Shown here piece after piece: positions 25,112 to 34,720 of a stretch of DNA of 64,000 nucleotides. Below the pieces are notes generated by a model. That model made no database searches. It was not told the origin of the DNA and was given only the letters and a program-made list of their open reading frames with translations. The DNA comes from Rhodanobacter sp. 7MK24 (GTDB taxonomy: Bacteria > Pseudomonadota > Gammaproteobacteria > Xanthomonadales > Rhodanobacteraceae), in NCBI RefSeq assembly GCF_014842995.1, contig NZ_JACYXL010000001.1, forward strand, positions 1,183 to 65,182, written 5' to 3'. Position numbers and translations under genes: made by a program. Position 1 is the stretch's first letter; each line of letters opens with the position of its first letter.

Positions 25112-25229
25112 GGCCGGCAGGGCACGAAAAGCTGGCGAAGGAGCGTTTGGGGGAAGGCGGCCGCCCTCTTGTGTCGATGGCGATGCACTACCATTTCGTC
25201 CCCGATTCCATCCCCGAAGAGCTTGATCC

Positions 25230-26852
25230 ATGGCTGTCCTGAGACTGGCGCTGGCCCAGCACGATTTCCCGGTCGGCGCGGTCGCGGCGAATGCCGCGAA
25301 GGTGGGCGACCTGATGGCGCAGGCCCGCGGCGGCGGCGCCGACCTCGTGGCGTTCCCCGAGCTGACCCTCTCGGGCTATCCGCCGGAAGACTTGCTGCTG
25401 CGCCCGAGTTTCCTCGCTGCCTGCCAGCAGGAGCTGGATGCGCTGGCCGCGGCGACGGACGACATGGCCGCGCTGGTGGGTTTCCCGCACAGCGAGGGCG
25501 AGGTGTACAACGCCGCCGCGCTGTTGCGCGAGGGCCGCATCACGCAGGTGGCGCACAAGCAGGCGCTGCCGAACTACGGCGTGTTCGATGACAAGCGCTA
25601 CTTCCGTCCCGGTCATGCCAGCACGGTGGCCACGCTGGCTGGCGTGCGTGTCGGCCTGTTGATCTGCGAGGACGTGTGGCGGCCCGAGCCGGCTGCCGCG
25701 ATGGCGCGTGCCGGCGCCGAGCTGATCGTGGTGATCAATGCCTCGCCCTGGGACGACGCCAAGCAGGCCGAGCGCGAGGCGGTGCTGGTCGAGCGCGCCA
25801 GGGAGACCGGCTGCGCGCTGGCCTACCTCAACCTGGTCGGCGGGCAGGACGAGGTTGTGTACGACGGCGGCTCATTGCTGGTGAACGGCGACGGTTCGGT
25901 CGCGGCGCGAGCGCCAGCCTTCGTCGATGCGCTGCTGTGGGCGGAATTCGACCCGGCGACACGCAGCCTGCAGGCCGAAAACTGGCCGGTCGCCACCGAC
26001 GCCTCGGCCGAGGCCACGCTGTACGCCGCGCTGGTGCGAGGCATCCGTGACTACATCGACAAAAACGGTTTTCCCGGCGTGCTGCTGGGCCTGTCCGGTG
26101 GCATCGATTCGGCGTTGACGCTGGCGCTGGCGGTGGATGCGCTGGGAGCAGATCGCGTTGTCGCGGTGATGATGCCGACGCGCTATACCTCGCAACTGTC
26201 GCTGGACGGCGCGCGCGTGCAGGCTGAGCAGCTGGGGGTGGACTACCACGTCATCGGCATCGAGCCGATGACCGAAGCCTTCCTCGCTGCGCTGGCACCC
26301 GCCTTTGCCGGCAAGGCTGCCGACACTACCGAGGAAAACCTGCAGTCGCGCACGCGCGGCGTGACCTTGATGGCACTGTCCAACAAGCACGGCAAGTTGC
26401 TGCTCGCCACCGGCAACAAGAGCGAGATGGCGGTGGGCTACTGCACCCTGTATGGCGACATGTGCGGTGCCTATGCGCCGCTCAAGGATGTCTACAAGAC
26501 GGCGGTGTATCGGCTCGCACGCTGGCGCAACGCCCAGGCTGGCGGCGAGGAGGCGATTCCGGTGGCGGTGATCGACAGGCCGCCCTCGGCCGAGCTGCGC
26601 GACAACCAGACCGACCAGGACTCGCTGCCGCCCTACGAGGTGCTTGACGCGATCCTGGAGCGCTTCATCGAGGGCGAGCAGTCACAGGCCGAGATCATCG
26701 CGGCCGGTTTCGCCGCCGACGTGGTGCATCGCGTGGTGCGGCTGGTGCTTGCCAACGAATTCAAGCGCCGCCAGTCCGCGCCGGGGCCGCGCGTCACTAC
26801 CCGTGCGTTCGGCCGCGAAAGGCGATACCCGATCACCTCGGGCTGGCGGTGA
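25230..26852 (+). CDS. nadE: glutamine-dependent NAD+ synthetase
   Basis: This 540-residue protein is the two-domain form. The nitrilase-type glutaminase domain (1-260) has catalytic Glu in F-P-E-L-T-L-S-G-Y, Lys in H-K-Q-A-L-P-N-Y-G-V-F and Cys in L-L-I-C-E-D-V-W. The ATP-PPase synthetase domain (275-540) has P-loop G-L-S-G-G-I-D-S-A-L and the G-N-K-S-E-M-A-V-G-Y region. It amidates nicotinic acid adenine dinucleotide to NAD using ammonia from glutamine. It appears to stand alone. Confidence 0.95.
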   Translation: MAVLRLALAQHDFPVGAVAANAAKVGDLMAQARGGGADLVAFPELTLSGYPPEDLLLRPSFLAACQQELDALAAATDDMAALVGFPHSEGEVYNAAALLREGRITQVAHKQALPNYGVFDDKRYFRPGHASTVATLAGVRVGLLICEDVWRPEPAAAMARAGAELIVVINASPWDDAKQAEREAVLVERARETGCALAYLNLVGGQDEVVYDGGSLLVNGDGSVAARAPAFVDALLWAEFDPATRSLQAENWPVATDASAEATLYAALVRGIRDYIDKNGFPGVLLGLSGGIDSALTLALAVDALGADRVVAVMMPTRYTSQLSLDGARVQAEQLGVDYHVIGIEPMTEAFLAALAPAFAGKAADTTEENLQSRTRGVTLMALSNKHGKLLLATGNKSEMAVGYCTLYGDMCGAYAPLKDVYKTAVYRLARWRNAQAGGEEAIPVAVIDRPPSAELRDNQTDQDSLPPYEVLDAILERFIEGEQSQAEIIAAGFAADVVHRVVRLVLANEFKRRQSAPGPRVTTRAFGRERRYPITSGWR

Positions 26853-27177
26853 AGCCTGCGCGGCATCCTAGTCGTTGCCGGTAGTTATAGATGCTGCCGA
26901 CGATCATCAGGATGATCGACCGCAGCGAGACGAGCATGACCGACCGAGGGCTGATCCATCGGCCTTGCCTGGCGGACTGGTAGATCTCTTGTGGCGTTCG
27001 GCCAAAGCCCGGCCCCGGGTAGTAAAACGCTACCCATGCGCCCAGCAGCAAGCCGCAACCGCTGAAGGCCGATGCGGGCGGCCTTTCGGTCTAGAGGGTG
27101 GCCACGGCGGTCAGCAGCAGGATGCCGGTCCATATCCTGTGACCTTTGCGGCTGCCGGATCTGCTTTCCTGGCTCAT
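26833..27177 (-). pseudogene. small membrane-protein ORF interrupted by an in-frame stop
   Basis: From ATG at 27177 on the minus strand the frame reads MSQESRSGSRKGHRIWTGILL... and meets TAG at 27093-27091 after 28 codons. The same frame then stays open to 26833 and encodes hydrophobic L-L-L-G-A-W-V-A-F-Y-Y, a loop I-S-P-R-S and a second hydrophobic helix S-I-I-L-M-I-V-G-S-I-Y. The whole looks like a two-to-three-helix membrane protein of about 114 residues with a nonsense mutation. The 3' end overlaps nadE by 20 bases. It could instead be non-coding. Confidence 0.35.
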
Positions 27178-27223
27178 GGCGATTCCGGCGCAGCGGCTCT
27201 CATGGAAATGGCGGAGCTTGCAT

Positions 27224-27252
27224 AAAAAAACCGGCGATCGCTCGCCGGTTTC
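27224..27252 (-). terminator. intrinsic terminator of bamD
   Basis: On the minus strand ACCGGCGA...TCGCCGGT forms a GC-rich stem followed by TTTTTT (27230-27224). It lies about 20 bases after the bamD stop. Confidence 0.85.
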
Positions 27253-27273
27253 TGTTGTACTGACCTGTCGGCA

Positions 27274-28140
27274 TCAATGGTGCCGCATGAAGGGAACCAT
27301 CTTGCGCCACTTCGCCACTTCGTGCGGCCAGGTGGGATCCTTCAGGTAAGGGTGATCCGGGTAGTTGAGCGCCAGCACCTGGCGGGTCTGATCGGCCAGC
27401 TTGTCCTCTTTCAGCGCAAGGTAGCTGCGAGTGAGGATGGCCAGTGCATCACCGGTCTGCGGCGCCTGCTGGTAGTGCTCGATCACGTACTGCGCGCGAT
27501 CCGCCGCACCGACATAGACGCGATTGAACAGGTAGAACTCGGCCACGTTGACCTCGTACTGCGCCAGCACGTTGCGCAGGTAGATCATGCGCTGGCGCGC
27601 ATCGGCAGCATAGGCGCTGTTGGGAAAGCGGCGCGACAGCTCGGCAAAGTCGTCGAAGGACTGCAGGTTGTAGCCCTGGTCACGGCGCGACTGCGCCTGC
27701 TTGTCGCGGGAAACCTTGTCCATGAAGCCGGTAGTGCGGTCGAAATTGATCAATCCGCGCAAGTAATAGGCATAATCGATGTGCTTGTTCGACGAATCGG
27801 CCTTGATGAAGCGGTTGATCGTCGAGTACGCGTCTTCCCACTGGGCGTCCTTGTACTGCGCGTAGGTCAGCTCCAACTGGGCCTGTTCGTTGTAATCACC
27901 GGCGGGGAAGCGCGCGATCAGGCGTTGGTAGTCCTTGATGGCGGCGGAGTAGTCGGCATTCTCCAGCGAGACGTGTGCCTTCTTGTACAAGACGTCCACC
28001 GGCATGGTGTCGATGTTGTCGCGCTTGTGGTGGAACAGCGAGCAGGCGCTCATCGCCAGCGCCAGACCAAGCAAGGCGAGTGTCCTGAGGCAGAACCGGG
28101 TGGTCGTCGGCAGCTTGGGCGAGTCGATAATTGAACGCAT
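27274..28140 (-). CDS. bamD: outer-membrane assembly lipoprotein BamD
   Basis: This 288-residue lipoprotein has a hydrophobic leader ending in lipobox M-S-A-C. TPR-type repeats follow (Y-K-K-A-H-V-S-L-E-N-A-D-Y-S-A-A-I-K-D-Y-Q-R-L, then R-F-P-N-S-A-Y-A-A-D-A-R-Q-R-M). BamD is the essential partner of BamA in inserting beta-barrel proteins into the outer membrane. ATG at 28140 was chosen over 28173 because it starts the signal sequence. It is divergent from rluD, the common proteobacterial arrangement. Confidence 0.93.
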   Translation of the reverse strand: MRSIIDSPKLPTTTRFCLRTLALLGLALAMSACSLFHHKRDNIDTMPVDVLYKKAHVSLENADYSAAIKDYQRLIARFPAGDYNEQAQLELTYAQYKDAQWEDAYSTINRFIKADSSNKHIDYAYYLRGLINFDRTTGFMDKVSRDKQAQSRRDQGYNLQSFDDFAELSRRFPNSAYAADARQRMIYLRNVLAQYEVNVAEFYLFNRVYVGAADRAQYVIEHYQQAPQTGDALAILTRSYLALKEDKLADQTRQVLALNYPDHPYLKDPTWPHEVAKWRKMVPFMRHH

Positions 28141-28230
28141 GGAAAAGGATCGTATGTTGGATCGAAAGGGCATGATAGCTGAAACCGGAGCCGCCCCGCG
28201 GCCCGCGGTCCGCTACACGAGGGCTGTTGC

Positions 28231-29202
28231 ATGACCGTGATAAGCCACGAGGCTAGGGTGCCGCTGGCATTGGCCGGACGCAGGTTCGACCAGGTGTTGG
28301 CCGAGTTGTTCCCTGACTACTCGCGTTCGCGCCTCACTGGCTGGATCAAGTCCGGTGCGGCCACCCTGGACGGCGCGATGGCGCCGCCCCGCCTGCTGCT
28401 GAAGGGCGGCGAACTGGTACAGCTGGAAGCCGAGCTGGAAACCGAGGTGGAGAGCGCGCCGGAAGACATCGCCCTGACCATCGTGCACGAGGACGAACAC
28501 CTGCTGGTGCTCGACAAGCCCGCCGGCCTGGTAGTGCACCCCGGTGCCGGCAAAGCCTCCGGCACTCTGCTCAACGCTTTGCTGCACCACGACCCGAAGC
28601 TGGCCGAGTTGCCGCGCGCGGGCATCGTGCACCGGCTGGACAAGGACACCAGTGGCCTGATGGTGGTGGCGAAGACGCTGCCCACCATGACTGCGCTGGT
28701 GGAGAGGTTGTCCAACCACGACGTGCAACGCCAGTACGAAGCCGTGGTGCTGGGAAGCATGGTGTCCGGCGGCACCGTGGACGCGCCCATCGGCCGCAGC
28801 ATGGGCGACCGCCTGCGGCAGGCCGTGCGCGAGGACGAAACCGGCAAGCATGCCGTGACCCACTACCGCCTGCGCGAACGCTTTCGCGCGCACAGCCTGC
28901 TCCAGTGCAACCTGGAAACCGGCCGCACCCACCAGATCCGCGTCCATCTCACGCATATCGGCCATCCGCTGGTGGGGGACCCGCTTTACGGTGGTGGTCT
29001 CAAGCTGCCGAAGCGCGCCATGCCGGAGCTGGTCACTGCGTTGCGCGGCTTCCGCCGGCAGGCCCTGCACGCCGAGCGGCTCGCGTTCGAACATCCGGCG
29101 ACGGGGGAGGCGCTGTCTTTTGCCGCGCCACGCCCTGACGACATGAACGTCCTGATTGCGGCCTTGCGTGACGACCTTGCCGCCCACGGCCACGACGACT
29201 GA
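28231..29202 (+). CDS. rluD: 23S rRNA pseudouridine synthase RluD
   Basis: This 323-residue protein has an N-terminal S4 RNA-binding domain ([16 protein letters not shown]) and the RluA-family catalytic motif [10 protein letters not shown] with the nucleophilic Asp. R-T-H-Q-I-R-V-H-L follows near residue 230. It modifies uridines in helix 69 of 23S rRNA. It is divergent from bamD and followed by pgeF after 4 bases, as in many gammaproteobacteria. Confidence 0.93.
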   Translation: MTVISHEARVPLALAGRRFDQVLAELFPDYSRSRLTGWIKSGAATLDGAMAPPRLLLKGGELVQLEAELETEVESAPEDIALTIVHEDEHLLVLDKPAGLVVHPGAGKASGTLLNALLHHDPKLAELPRAGIVHRLDKDTSGLMVVAKTLPTMTALVERLSNHDVQRQYEAVVLGSMVSGGTVDAPIGRSMGDRLRQAVREDETGKHAVTHYRLRERFRAHSLLQCNLETGRTHQIRVHLTHIGHPLVGDPLYGGGLKLPKRAMPELVTALRGFRRQALHAERLAFEHPATGEALSFAAPRPDDMNVLIAALRDDLAAHGHDD

Positions 29203-29206
29203 TTGC

Positions 29207-29956
29207 ATGATCGACCCCTGGCTCTTCCCCGATTGGCCTGCTCCCGTGCACGTGCACGCGGTCGTGAGTACGCGCGAAGGCCCGGGTGTTTCGGCGCCGC
29301 CGTTCGGTCGTTTCAACCTCGGCATGCGCAGCGGCGAGTCCACCGAGGTGGTCGGCAGCAACCGCGACGTGTTGCGGCAGGCACTGGGCCTGCCGAGCGC
29401 TCCGCGCTGGCTGCATCAGGTGCATGGCACCACCGTGGCTGAGCTGGGTCCGCTGCCCGGCGGACACGAGCCGCAGGCCGACGCCGCCGTGTCGCGCATT
29501 CCCGGCACCGCGCTCGCCATCCTTACCGCCGACTGCCTGCCGGTGTTGTTCTGCACCGACGATGGCAGCGCCATCGGCGCGGCACATGCAGGCTGGCGTG
29601 GCCTTGCTGCCGGCGTGCTGGAAGCCACCATCGAACAGATGCAGGCGTCGCCGGCGCGGCTGATGGCGTGGCTGGGGCCGTGCATAGCCGGGGCTTCCTA
29701 CGAAGTGGGCGAGGAGGTGCGCGCCGCCTTCGTCGATCGTGCGCCCGGCGCGGCGACCTGCTTCGCGTCCACGCGACCGGGTCACTGGCATTGCGACCTT
29801 GCCGCGTTGGCACGGCAGCGACTGGCCGCCGCCGGCGTCGCACGCGTGCATGGCGGCGGTTTCGACACGTTCCAGGACGTGCGGTTCTATTCGTACCGCC
29901 GCGAAGGCGCGCGCAGTGGGCGTTTCGCCAGCCTGATCTGGCTGGCCGAAGGCTGA
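29207..29956 (+). CDS. pgeF: peptidoglycan editing factor PgeF (laccase-domain YfiH family)
   Basis: This 249-residue protein has the YfiH/DUF152 motifs: W-L-H-Q-V-H-G, L-T-A-D-C-L-P-V-L-F-C, A-H-A-G-W-R-G-L-A-A-G-V and G-P-C-I. The Cys and His residues form the metal/active site. The family removes mis-incorporated serine from peptidoglycan precursors in E. coli. ATG at 29207 starts 4 bases after the rluD stop; an in-frame extension into rluD is unlikely. Confidence 0.88.
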   Translation: MIDPWLFPDWPAPVHVHAVVSTREGPGVSAPPFGRFNLGMRSGESTEVVGSNRDVLRQALGLPSAPRWLHQVHGTTVAELGPLPGGHEPQADAAVSRIPGTALAILTADCLPVLFCTDDGSAIGAAHAGWRGLAAGVLEATIEQMQASPARLMAWLGPCIAGASYEVGEEVRAAFVDRAPGAATCFASTRPGHWHCDLAALARQRLAAAGVARVHGGGFDTFQDVRFYSYRREGARSGRFASLIWLAEG

Positions 29957-30031
29957 ATGTCCGTACCCGCATGGCGCCATCGTCCCAATTGAACGTTGCA
30001 CGTCTGGCGTCCGGGCGGATCCCCTCCGTCC

Positions 30032-30058
30032 GCTGAAACCTTGACGTTTTCCCCGCAT
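30032..30058 (+). promoter_or_regulatory. candidate heat-shock (sigma-32) promoter of clpB
   Basis: GCTGAAA (30032-30038) and CCCCGCAT (30051-30058) are separated by 12 bases. They resemble the sigma-32 elements CTTGAAA and CCCCATNT, upstream of a gene expected to be heat-inducible. The predicted leader is about 80 bases. Confidence 0.5.
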
Positions 30059-30143
30059 GCCGGCTGCTTGAATCGCTGGCGGCCACCCGCATCTCAGCGG
30101 GCAGTGGCGGCCAGTCCGCCAAACCTTTCGTGGGGATCAACCG

Positions 30144-32726
30144 ATGCGGATGGACAAACTCACCTCGCGTTTCCAGCAGGCGCTGGCCGACGCACAGTCG
30201 CTGGCCGTGGGGCGCGACAACAACATGCTGGAATCCGCGCACGTGATGGCGGCGCTGTTGAACCAGCAAGGCGGCTCGACCGCGCCGCTGCTCACGCATG
30301 CGGGCGTCAACGTGCCGGCGCTGCGCCAGCGCGTGAACGAGCTGCTCGACCGCCTGCCCAGGGTCAGCGGGCAGGAGGGCAACATCAATGTGGGCAACGA
30401 CCTGTCGCGCCTGCTCAACCTCACCGACAAGCTGGCGCAGCAGCGCGGCGACCAGTTCATTGCCAGCGAGTTGTTCGTGCTGGCGGCGCTGGAGGACAAG
30501 GGCGAGCTGGGCTCGGCGCTGAAGGCGGCGGGTGCGACCAAGGCGAACCTCGAGGCCGCCATCGAGCAGGTGCGCGGCGGCGAGAAGGTGCAGAGCGAGA
30601 ACGCCGAGGACCAGCGCCAGGCGCTGCAGAAGTACTGTATCGACCTCACCGAGCGCGCCGAGTCCGGCAAGCTCGATCCGGTGATCGGTCGCGACGAGGA
30701 GATCCGCCGCACCATCCAGGTGCTGCAGCGGCGCACCAAGAACAACCCGGTACTGATCGGCGAGCCCGGCGTGGGCAAGACCGCCATCGTGGAAGGCCTC
30801 GCCCAGCGCATCGTGAAAGGCGAGGTGCCGGAAGGCCTGCGCGATCGCCGTGTGCTCGCGCTGGACATGGGCGCGCTGATCGCTGGCGCGAAGTTCCGCG
30901 GCGAATTCGAGGAGCGCCTCAAGGCGGTACTCAACGACCTCGCCAAGAACGAAGGCCAGATCATCCTGTTCATCGACGAACTGCACACCATGGTCGGCGC
31001 CGGCAAGGGCGAAGGTGCGATGGATGCGGGCAACATGCTCAAGCCCGCGCTCGCGCGTGGCGAACTGCATTGCATCGGCGCCACCACGCTGGATGAATAC
31101 CGCAAGTACATCGAGAAGGATGCGGCCCTCGAGCGCCGCTTTCAGAAGGTGTTCGTGGGCGAGCCCTCGGTGGAAGACACCATCGCGATCCTGCGAGGCC
31201 TCAAGGAGCGCTATGCCGTGCACCACGGCGTGGAGATCACCGACCCGGCCATCGTCGCCGCCGCCACGCTCAGCAACCGCTACATCCCTGACCGCCAGCT
31301 TCCCGACAAGGCCATCGATCTGATGGACGAGGCGGCCTCGCGCATCCGCATGGAGATCGACTCCAAGCCGGAGGAGCTGGATCGTCTCGAGCGCCGGTTG
31401 ATCCAGCTGAAGATCCAGCGCGAGATGCTGAAGAAGGAAAAGGACGTCGAGTCGAAGCAACGCCTCGCCGACCTGGACGCCGACATCGCCAAGCTAGAAC
31501 GTGAGTTCTCGGACCTCAACGAGGTGTGGAAATCCGAGAAAGCCGCGCTGCAGGGCGCGACCAAGATCAAGGAGCAGATCGAGCAGGCGCGCACGGAACT
31601 GGAAGCGGCTCAGCGCCGGCAGGACTACGCCAAGATGAGCGAGATCCAGTACGGCAGGCTGCCGGAGCTGGAGAAGCAGCTCGCCGTCGCGCAGGCTGCC
31701 GAGACGCAGGAATTCACCCTGGTCAAGGACAAGGTCACCGCCGAAGAGATCGCCGAGGTCGTGGCGCGCTGGACCGGCATCCCGGTGGCGAAGATGCTGG
31801 AAGGCGAGCGCGAGAAGCTGCTGCACATGGAGGACGACCTGCACCGGCGCGTGGTGGGTCAGGACGAGGCGGTACGCGCGGTGTCCGATGCCGTGCGTCG
31901 CGCACGTGCCGGACTGTCCGACCCCAACCGGCCCAGCGGTTCCTTCCTGTTCCTCGGGCCCACCGGCGTGGGCAAGACCGAGCTGTGCAAGGCGCTGGCC
32001 GAGTTCCTGTTCGACACCCAGGACGCGATGGTGCGCATCGACATGAGCGAATTCATGGAAAAGCATTCCGTGAGTCGCCTGATCGGCGCGCCCCCAGGCT
32101 ACGTGGGCTATGAAGAGGGCGGCTATCTCACCGAGGCCGTGCGCCGCCGTCCGTACAGCGTGATCCTGCTCGACGAGGTGGAGAAGGCGCATCCGGACGT
32201 GTTCAACATCCTGCTGCAGGTGCTGGACGACGGCCGCCTCACCGACGGCCAGGGTCGCACGGTGGATTTTCGCAACACCGTGATCGTGATGACCTCCAAC
32301 CTTGGATCGCAGCTGATCCAGGAGCAGGCCGGCGATTCGGAAGCGGATTACGTGCAGATGAAGGCCGCGGTGCTAGGCGTGGTACAGGCGCACTTCCGCC
32401 CCGAGTTCATCAACCGCCTCGACGAACTGGTGGTGTTCCGCCCGCTGGAGAAAAAACAGATCCGCCGCATCGCGCTGATCCAGCTGACCGCGTTGGAGAA
32501 GCGTCTCGCCGAACGCCAGCTGAAATTCGAGATCAGCGAGAAAGCACTGGATCTGCTCGGCAACGTGGGTTTCGACCCGGTATACGGCGCACGACCGCTG
32601 AAGCGTGCGATCCAGCAGCAACTGGAGAACCCGCTGGCCAAGGAGATCCTCGAAGGCCGTTACGCGCCAGGCAGCATCATTGCGGTGGACGTGGCCGGCG
32701 GCCACCTGGTGTTCCGCAAGGGTTGA
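30144..32726 (+). CDS. clpB: ATP-dependent disaggregase ClpB
   Basis: This 860-residue Hsp104-type AAA+ protein has an N-domain (1-145) and AAA1 with Walker A G-E-P-G-V-G-K-T and Walker B I-I-L-F-I-D-E. The long coiled-coil M-domain spans about 410-525, and AAA2 has G-P-T-G-V-G-K-T-E and [11 protein letters not shown]. The pore loop G-Y-V-G-Y is present. ClpB extracts proteins from aggregates with DnaK. There is no IGF/IGL ClpP-binding loop, as expected. Confidence 0.97.
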   Translation: MRMDKLTSRFQQALADAQSLAVGRDNNMLESAHVMAALLNQQGGSTAPLLTHAGVNVPALRQRVNELLDRLPRVSGQEGNINVGNDLSRLLNLTDKLAQQRGDQFIASELFVLAALEDKGELGSALKAAGATKANLEAAIEQVRGGEKVQSENAEDQRQALQKYCIDLTERAESGKLDPVIGRDEEIRRTIQVLQRRTKNNPVLIGEPGVGKTAIVEGLAQRIVKGEVPEGLRDRRVLALDMGALIAGAKFRGEFEERLKAVLNDLAKNEGQIILFIDELHTMVGAGKGEGAMDAGNMLKPALARGELHCIGATTLDEYRKYIEKDAALERRFQKVFVGEPSVEDTIAILRGLKERYAVHHGVEITDPAIVAAATLSNRYIPDRQLPDKAIDLMDEAASRIRMEIDSKPEELDRLERRLIQLKIQREMLKKEKDVESKQRLADLDADIAKLEREFSDLNEVWKSEKAALQGATKIKEQIEQARTELEAAQRRQDYAKMSEIQYGRLPELEKQLAVAQAAETQEFTLVKDKVTAEEIAEVVARWTGIPVAKMLEGEREKLLHMEDDLHRRVVGQDEAVRAVSDAVRRARAGLSDPNRPSGSFLFLGPTGVGKTELCKALAEFLFDTQDAMVRIDMSEFMEKHSVSRLIGAPPGYVGYEEGGYLTEAVRRRPYSVILLDEVEKAHPDVFNILLQVLDDGRLTDGQGRTVDFRNTVIVMTSNLGSQLIQEQAGDSEADYVQMKAAVLGVVQAHFRPEFINRLDELVVFRPLEKKQIRRIALIQLTALEKRLAERQLKFEISEKALDLLGNVGFDPVYGARPLKRAIQQQLENPLAKEILEGRYAPGSIIAVDVAGGHLVFRKG

Positions 32727-32760
32727 GCGTGCCGGCGATCGTCGCATTGCCTTCATGAAA

Positions 32761-32800
32761 CGAAACGGCCGACCCGAAACCATCGGGCCGGCCGTTTCGT
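32761..32800. terminator. hairpin between convergent clpB and ggt
   Basis: An inverted repeat CGAAACGGCC (32761-32770) and GGCCGTTTCG (32790-32799) with inner GC pairs lies between the two convergent stops. It lacks a clear T-run but could end transcription from either side. Confidence 0.5.
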
Positions 32801-32812
32801 CTGCGATTTCCG

Positions 32813-34585
32813 TCAATAGCCGGCGGCCAGCCCGGCAGGTCGACGGCGATCGTTGGCACCCTCGAGTGCACCGGTCTTCGGGTCGACCAGGATGGCCTCG
32901 TCGGCACCCCACGACTGCACTTGCCTGAACTTGTAGCCCATCGCCTCGAGCTGCTTCTGCGCTTCGGGCGCGAACAGGCCGGGCTCGATCATCACCGTGT
33001 CCGGCAGCCATTGCATGTGCATGCGCGGCGCGTCCACCGCCTGCTTGATGTTCATGCCGAACTCGGCCACGTTGAGGAAGCTCTGCAGCACGGTGGTGAT
33101 GATGGTGGAGCCGCCGGGGCTTCCGATCACCATGTAGAGCTTCTTTTCCGGGCCACGCAGCACGATGCTGGGCGACATGGAGCTGAGCGGGCGCTTGCCG
33201 GGTTCGATCCGGTTGGCTTTGTCCTGAACCAGGCCAAAGGAGTTGGGCACGCCCGGCTTGGAGGTGAAGTCGTCCATCTCGTTGTTGAGGAAGAAGCCGG
33301 TGTCGCCGGCGATCTGGCCGTTACCGAACAGGTAGTTGATCGTGTATGTCACGGCTACCGCATTGCCGTGGCTGTCCACGACGGAGTAGTGGGTGGTGTT
33401 GGTGCCTTCCTCCGGCCCCAGGCTGCCCTTGACCTCGGAGGACGGCGTTGCCTTGCCGGGCAGGATGGTGTCGCGCAGGGCGGCCACGTGGTCGGGCGCA
33501 AGCAACTTCGCTATGGGGTTGTGCACGAAGGCAGGATCGCCGAGGTAGGTGTTGCGATCGGCGTAGGCGCGTCGTTCGGCTTCGATGATGGCATGTGCGC
33601 CGTTCACCGAGCCGTAGCCCCATTTGGCCAGCGGATACGGTTCCAGTATCTGCAGGATCTGGCAGATCGATACACCGCCGGAACTCGGTGGTGGCGCGGC
33701 GACATAGGTATAGCCGTGGTACGTGCAGGTGATCGGGGTTTCCCACTGCACCGTGTAGTCGGCGAAGTCCTGCAGCGACAGGAGGCCGCCATTGGCGTCG
33801 CTGCCGGCGACGACGTCCTGCGCGATGGGGCCCCGGTAGAAGGCGCCGGTGCCGTCCTTCGAGATCAGTTCCAGCGTTTTCGCCAGCTGCGGCTGGCGCA
33901 GGCGGTCGCCCGGTACGTAAGGCTTGCCCTGGTTGAGGAAGATCGCCGCAACGTTGGGGTGCTTGGCGAAATCCTTCACGCGCTGATTGAGGACGTTCAC
34001 GTCACCCTGGTCCAGCTCGAAGCCATCGTTGGCCAGCTTGATCGCCGGCGCGATCACCTGACCTAGCGACATCGTTCCGTATTTCTTCAAGGCGGTATCG
34101 AGGCCCATCACCGTGCCGGGTACGCCCACGCCGAGATAGGTGCTGGTGCTCTTGCCATGGATCACGTTGCCCTTGGCGTCCTGGAACATGGTGGGTGTGG
34201 CCTTCAGCGGGGCCTTTTCGCGGAAATCGAGGAACACGTTCTGGCCGTTGGCCAGATGCACCAGCATGAAGCCGCCGCCGCCGATGTTGCCGCAGCAGGG
34301 GTTCACCACCGCCTGCGCGAAGCCGACCGCCACCGCAGCGTCCACGGCATTGCCGCCTTCCTTGAGGATTTCCACGCCAACGTCCGAGGCAAGGTGCTGG
34401 TCGGAGACCACCATGCCGTGCATCGCCGTCACCGGCCTGGCGTTGGCGAGCTCCGCCATCGTGGTGCCATGCGCGGTGGCGTCGAGTGCCTGCTGGGGAA
34501 TCGGCGCCTGCTGCGATGCGGCTTGTGCCACGGGGACTGCCGCCAGCGCGGCGGCGAAGCCCCATAGGGGAACTGACTTGGTCAT
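32813..34585 (-). CDS. ggt: gamma-glutamyltransferase (periplasmic)
   Basis: This 590-residue protein has a signal peptide (MTKSVPLWGFAAALAAVPVAQA). It matches the Ntn-hydrolase Ggt family: G-G-N-A-V-D-A-A-V-A-V-G-F near residue 75 and G-G-G-G-F-M. The autoprocessing/catalytic Thr is in G-T-N-T-T-H-Y-S-V-V-D (about residue 390), with R-P-L-S-S-M-S-P-S and G-S-P-G-G later. It cleaves glutathione and gamma-glutamyl peptides in the periplasm. ATG at 34585 starts the signal peptide. Confidence 0.93.
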   Translation of the reverse strand: MTKSVPLWGFAAALAAVPVAQAASQQAPIPQQALDATAHGTTMAELANARPVTAMHGMVVSDQHLASDVGVEILKEGGNAVDAAVAVGFAQAVVNPCCGNIGGGGFMLVHLANGQNVFLDFREKAPLKATPTMFQDAKGNVIHGKSTSTYLGVGVPGTVMGLDTALKKYGTMSLGQVIAPAIKLANDGFELDQGDVNVLNQRVKDFAKHPNVAAIFLNQGKPYVPGDRLRQPQLAKTLELISKDGTGAFYRGPIAQDVVAGSDANGGLLSLQDFADYTVQWETPITCTYHGYTYVAAPPPSSGGVSICQILQILEPYPLAKWGYGSVNGAHAIIEAERRAYADRNTYLGDPAFVHNPIAKLLAPDHVAALRDTILPGKATPSSEVKGSLGPEEGTNTTHYSVVDSHGNAVAVTYTINYLFGNGQIAGDTGFFLNNEMDDFTSKPGVPNSFGLVQDKANRIEPGKRPLSSMSPSIVLRGPEKKLYMVIGSPGGSTIITTVLQSFLNVAEFGMNIKQAVDAPRMHMQWLPDTVMIEPGLFAPEAQKQLEAMGYKFRQVQSWGADEAILVDPKTGALEGANDRRRPAGLAAGY

Positions 34586-34675
34586 GTGGCGAACCTTATG
34601 GATGGCGCGGAATATCGCCGGGAGCGGTTTCGAGGGCGCGGAGGCGACGGTTCGAAGAGGCAAGGACGCCGGCCG

Positions 34676-34710
34676 CAAAAAAAACGGCGCAGCCGAAGCC
34701 GCGCCGTTTG
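34676..34710 (-). terminator. intrinsic terminator of the second TonB receptor
   Basis: On the minus strand AAACGGCGC...GCGCCGTTT pairs around GGCTTCGGCT and is followed by a run of eight T residues. It lies just after the receptor stop at 34721. Confidence 0.9.
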
Positions 34711-34720
34711 GGGTGAGTCG

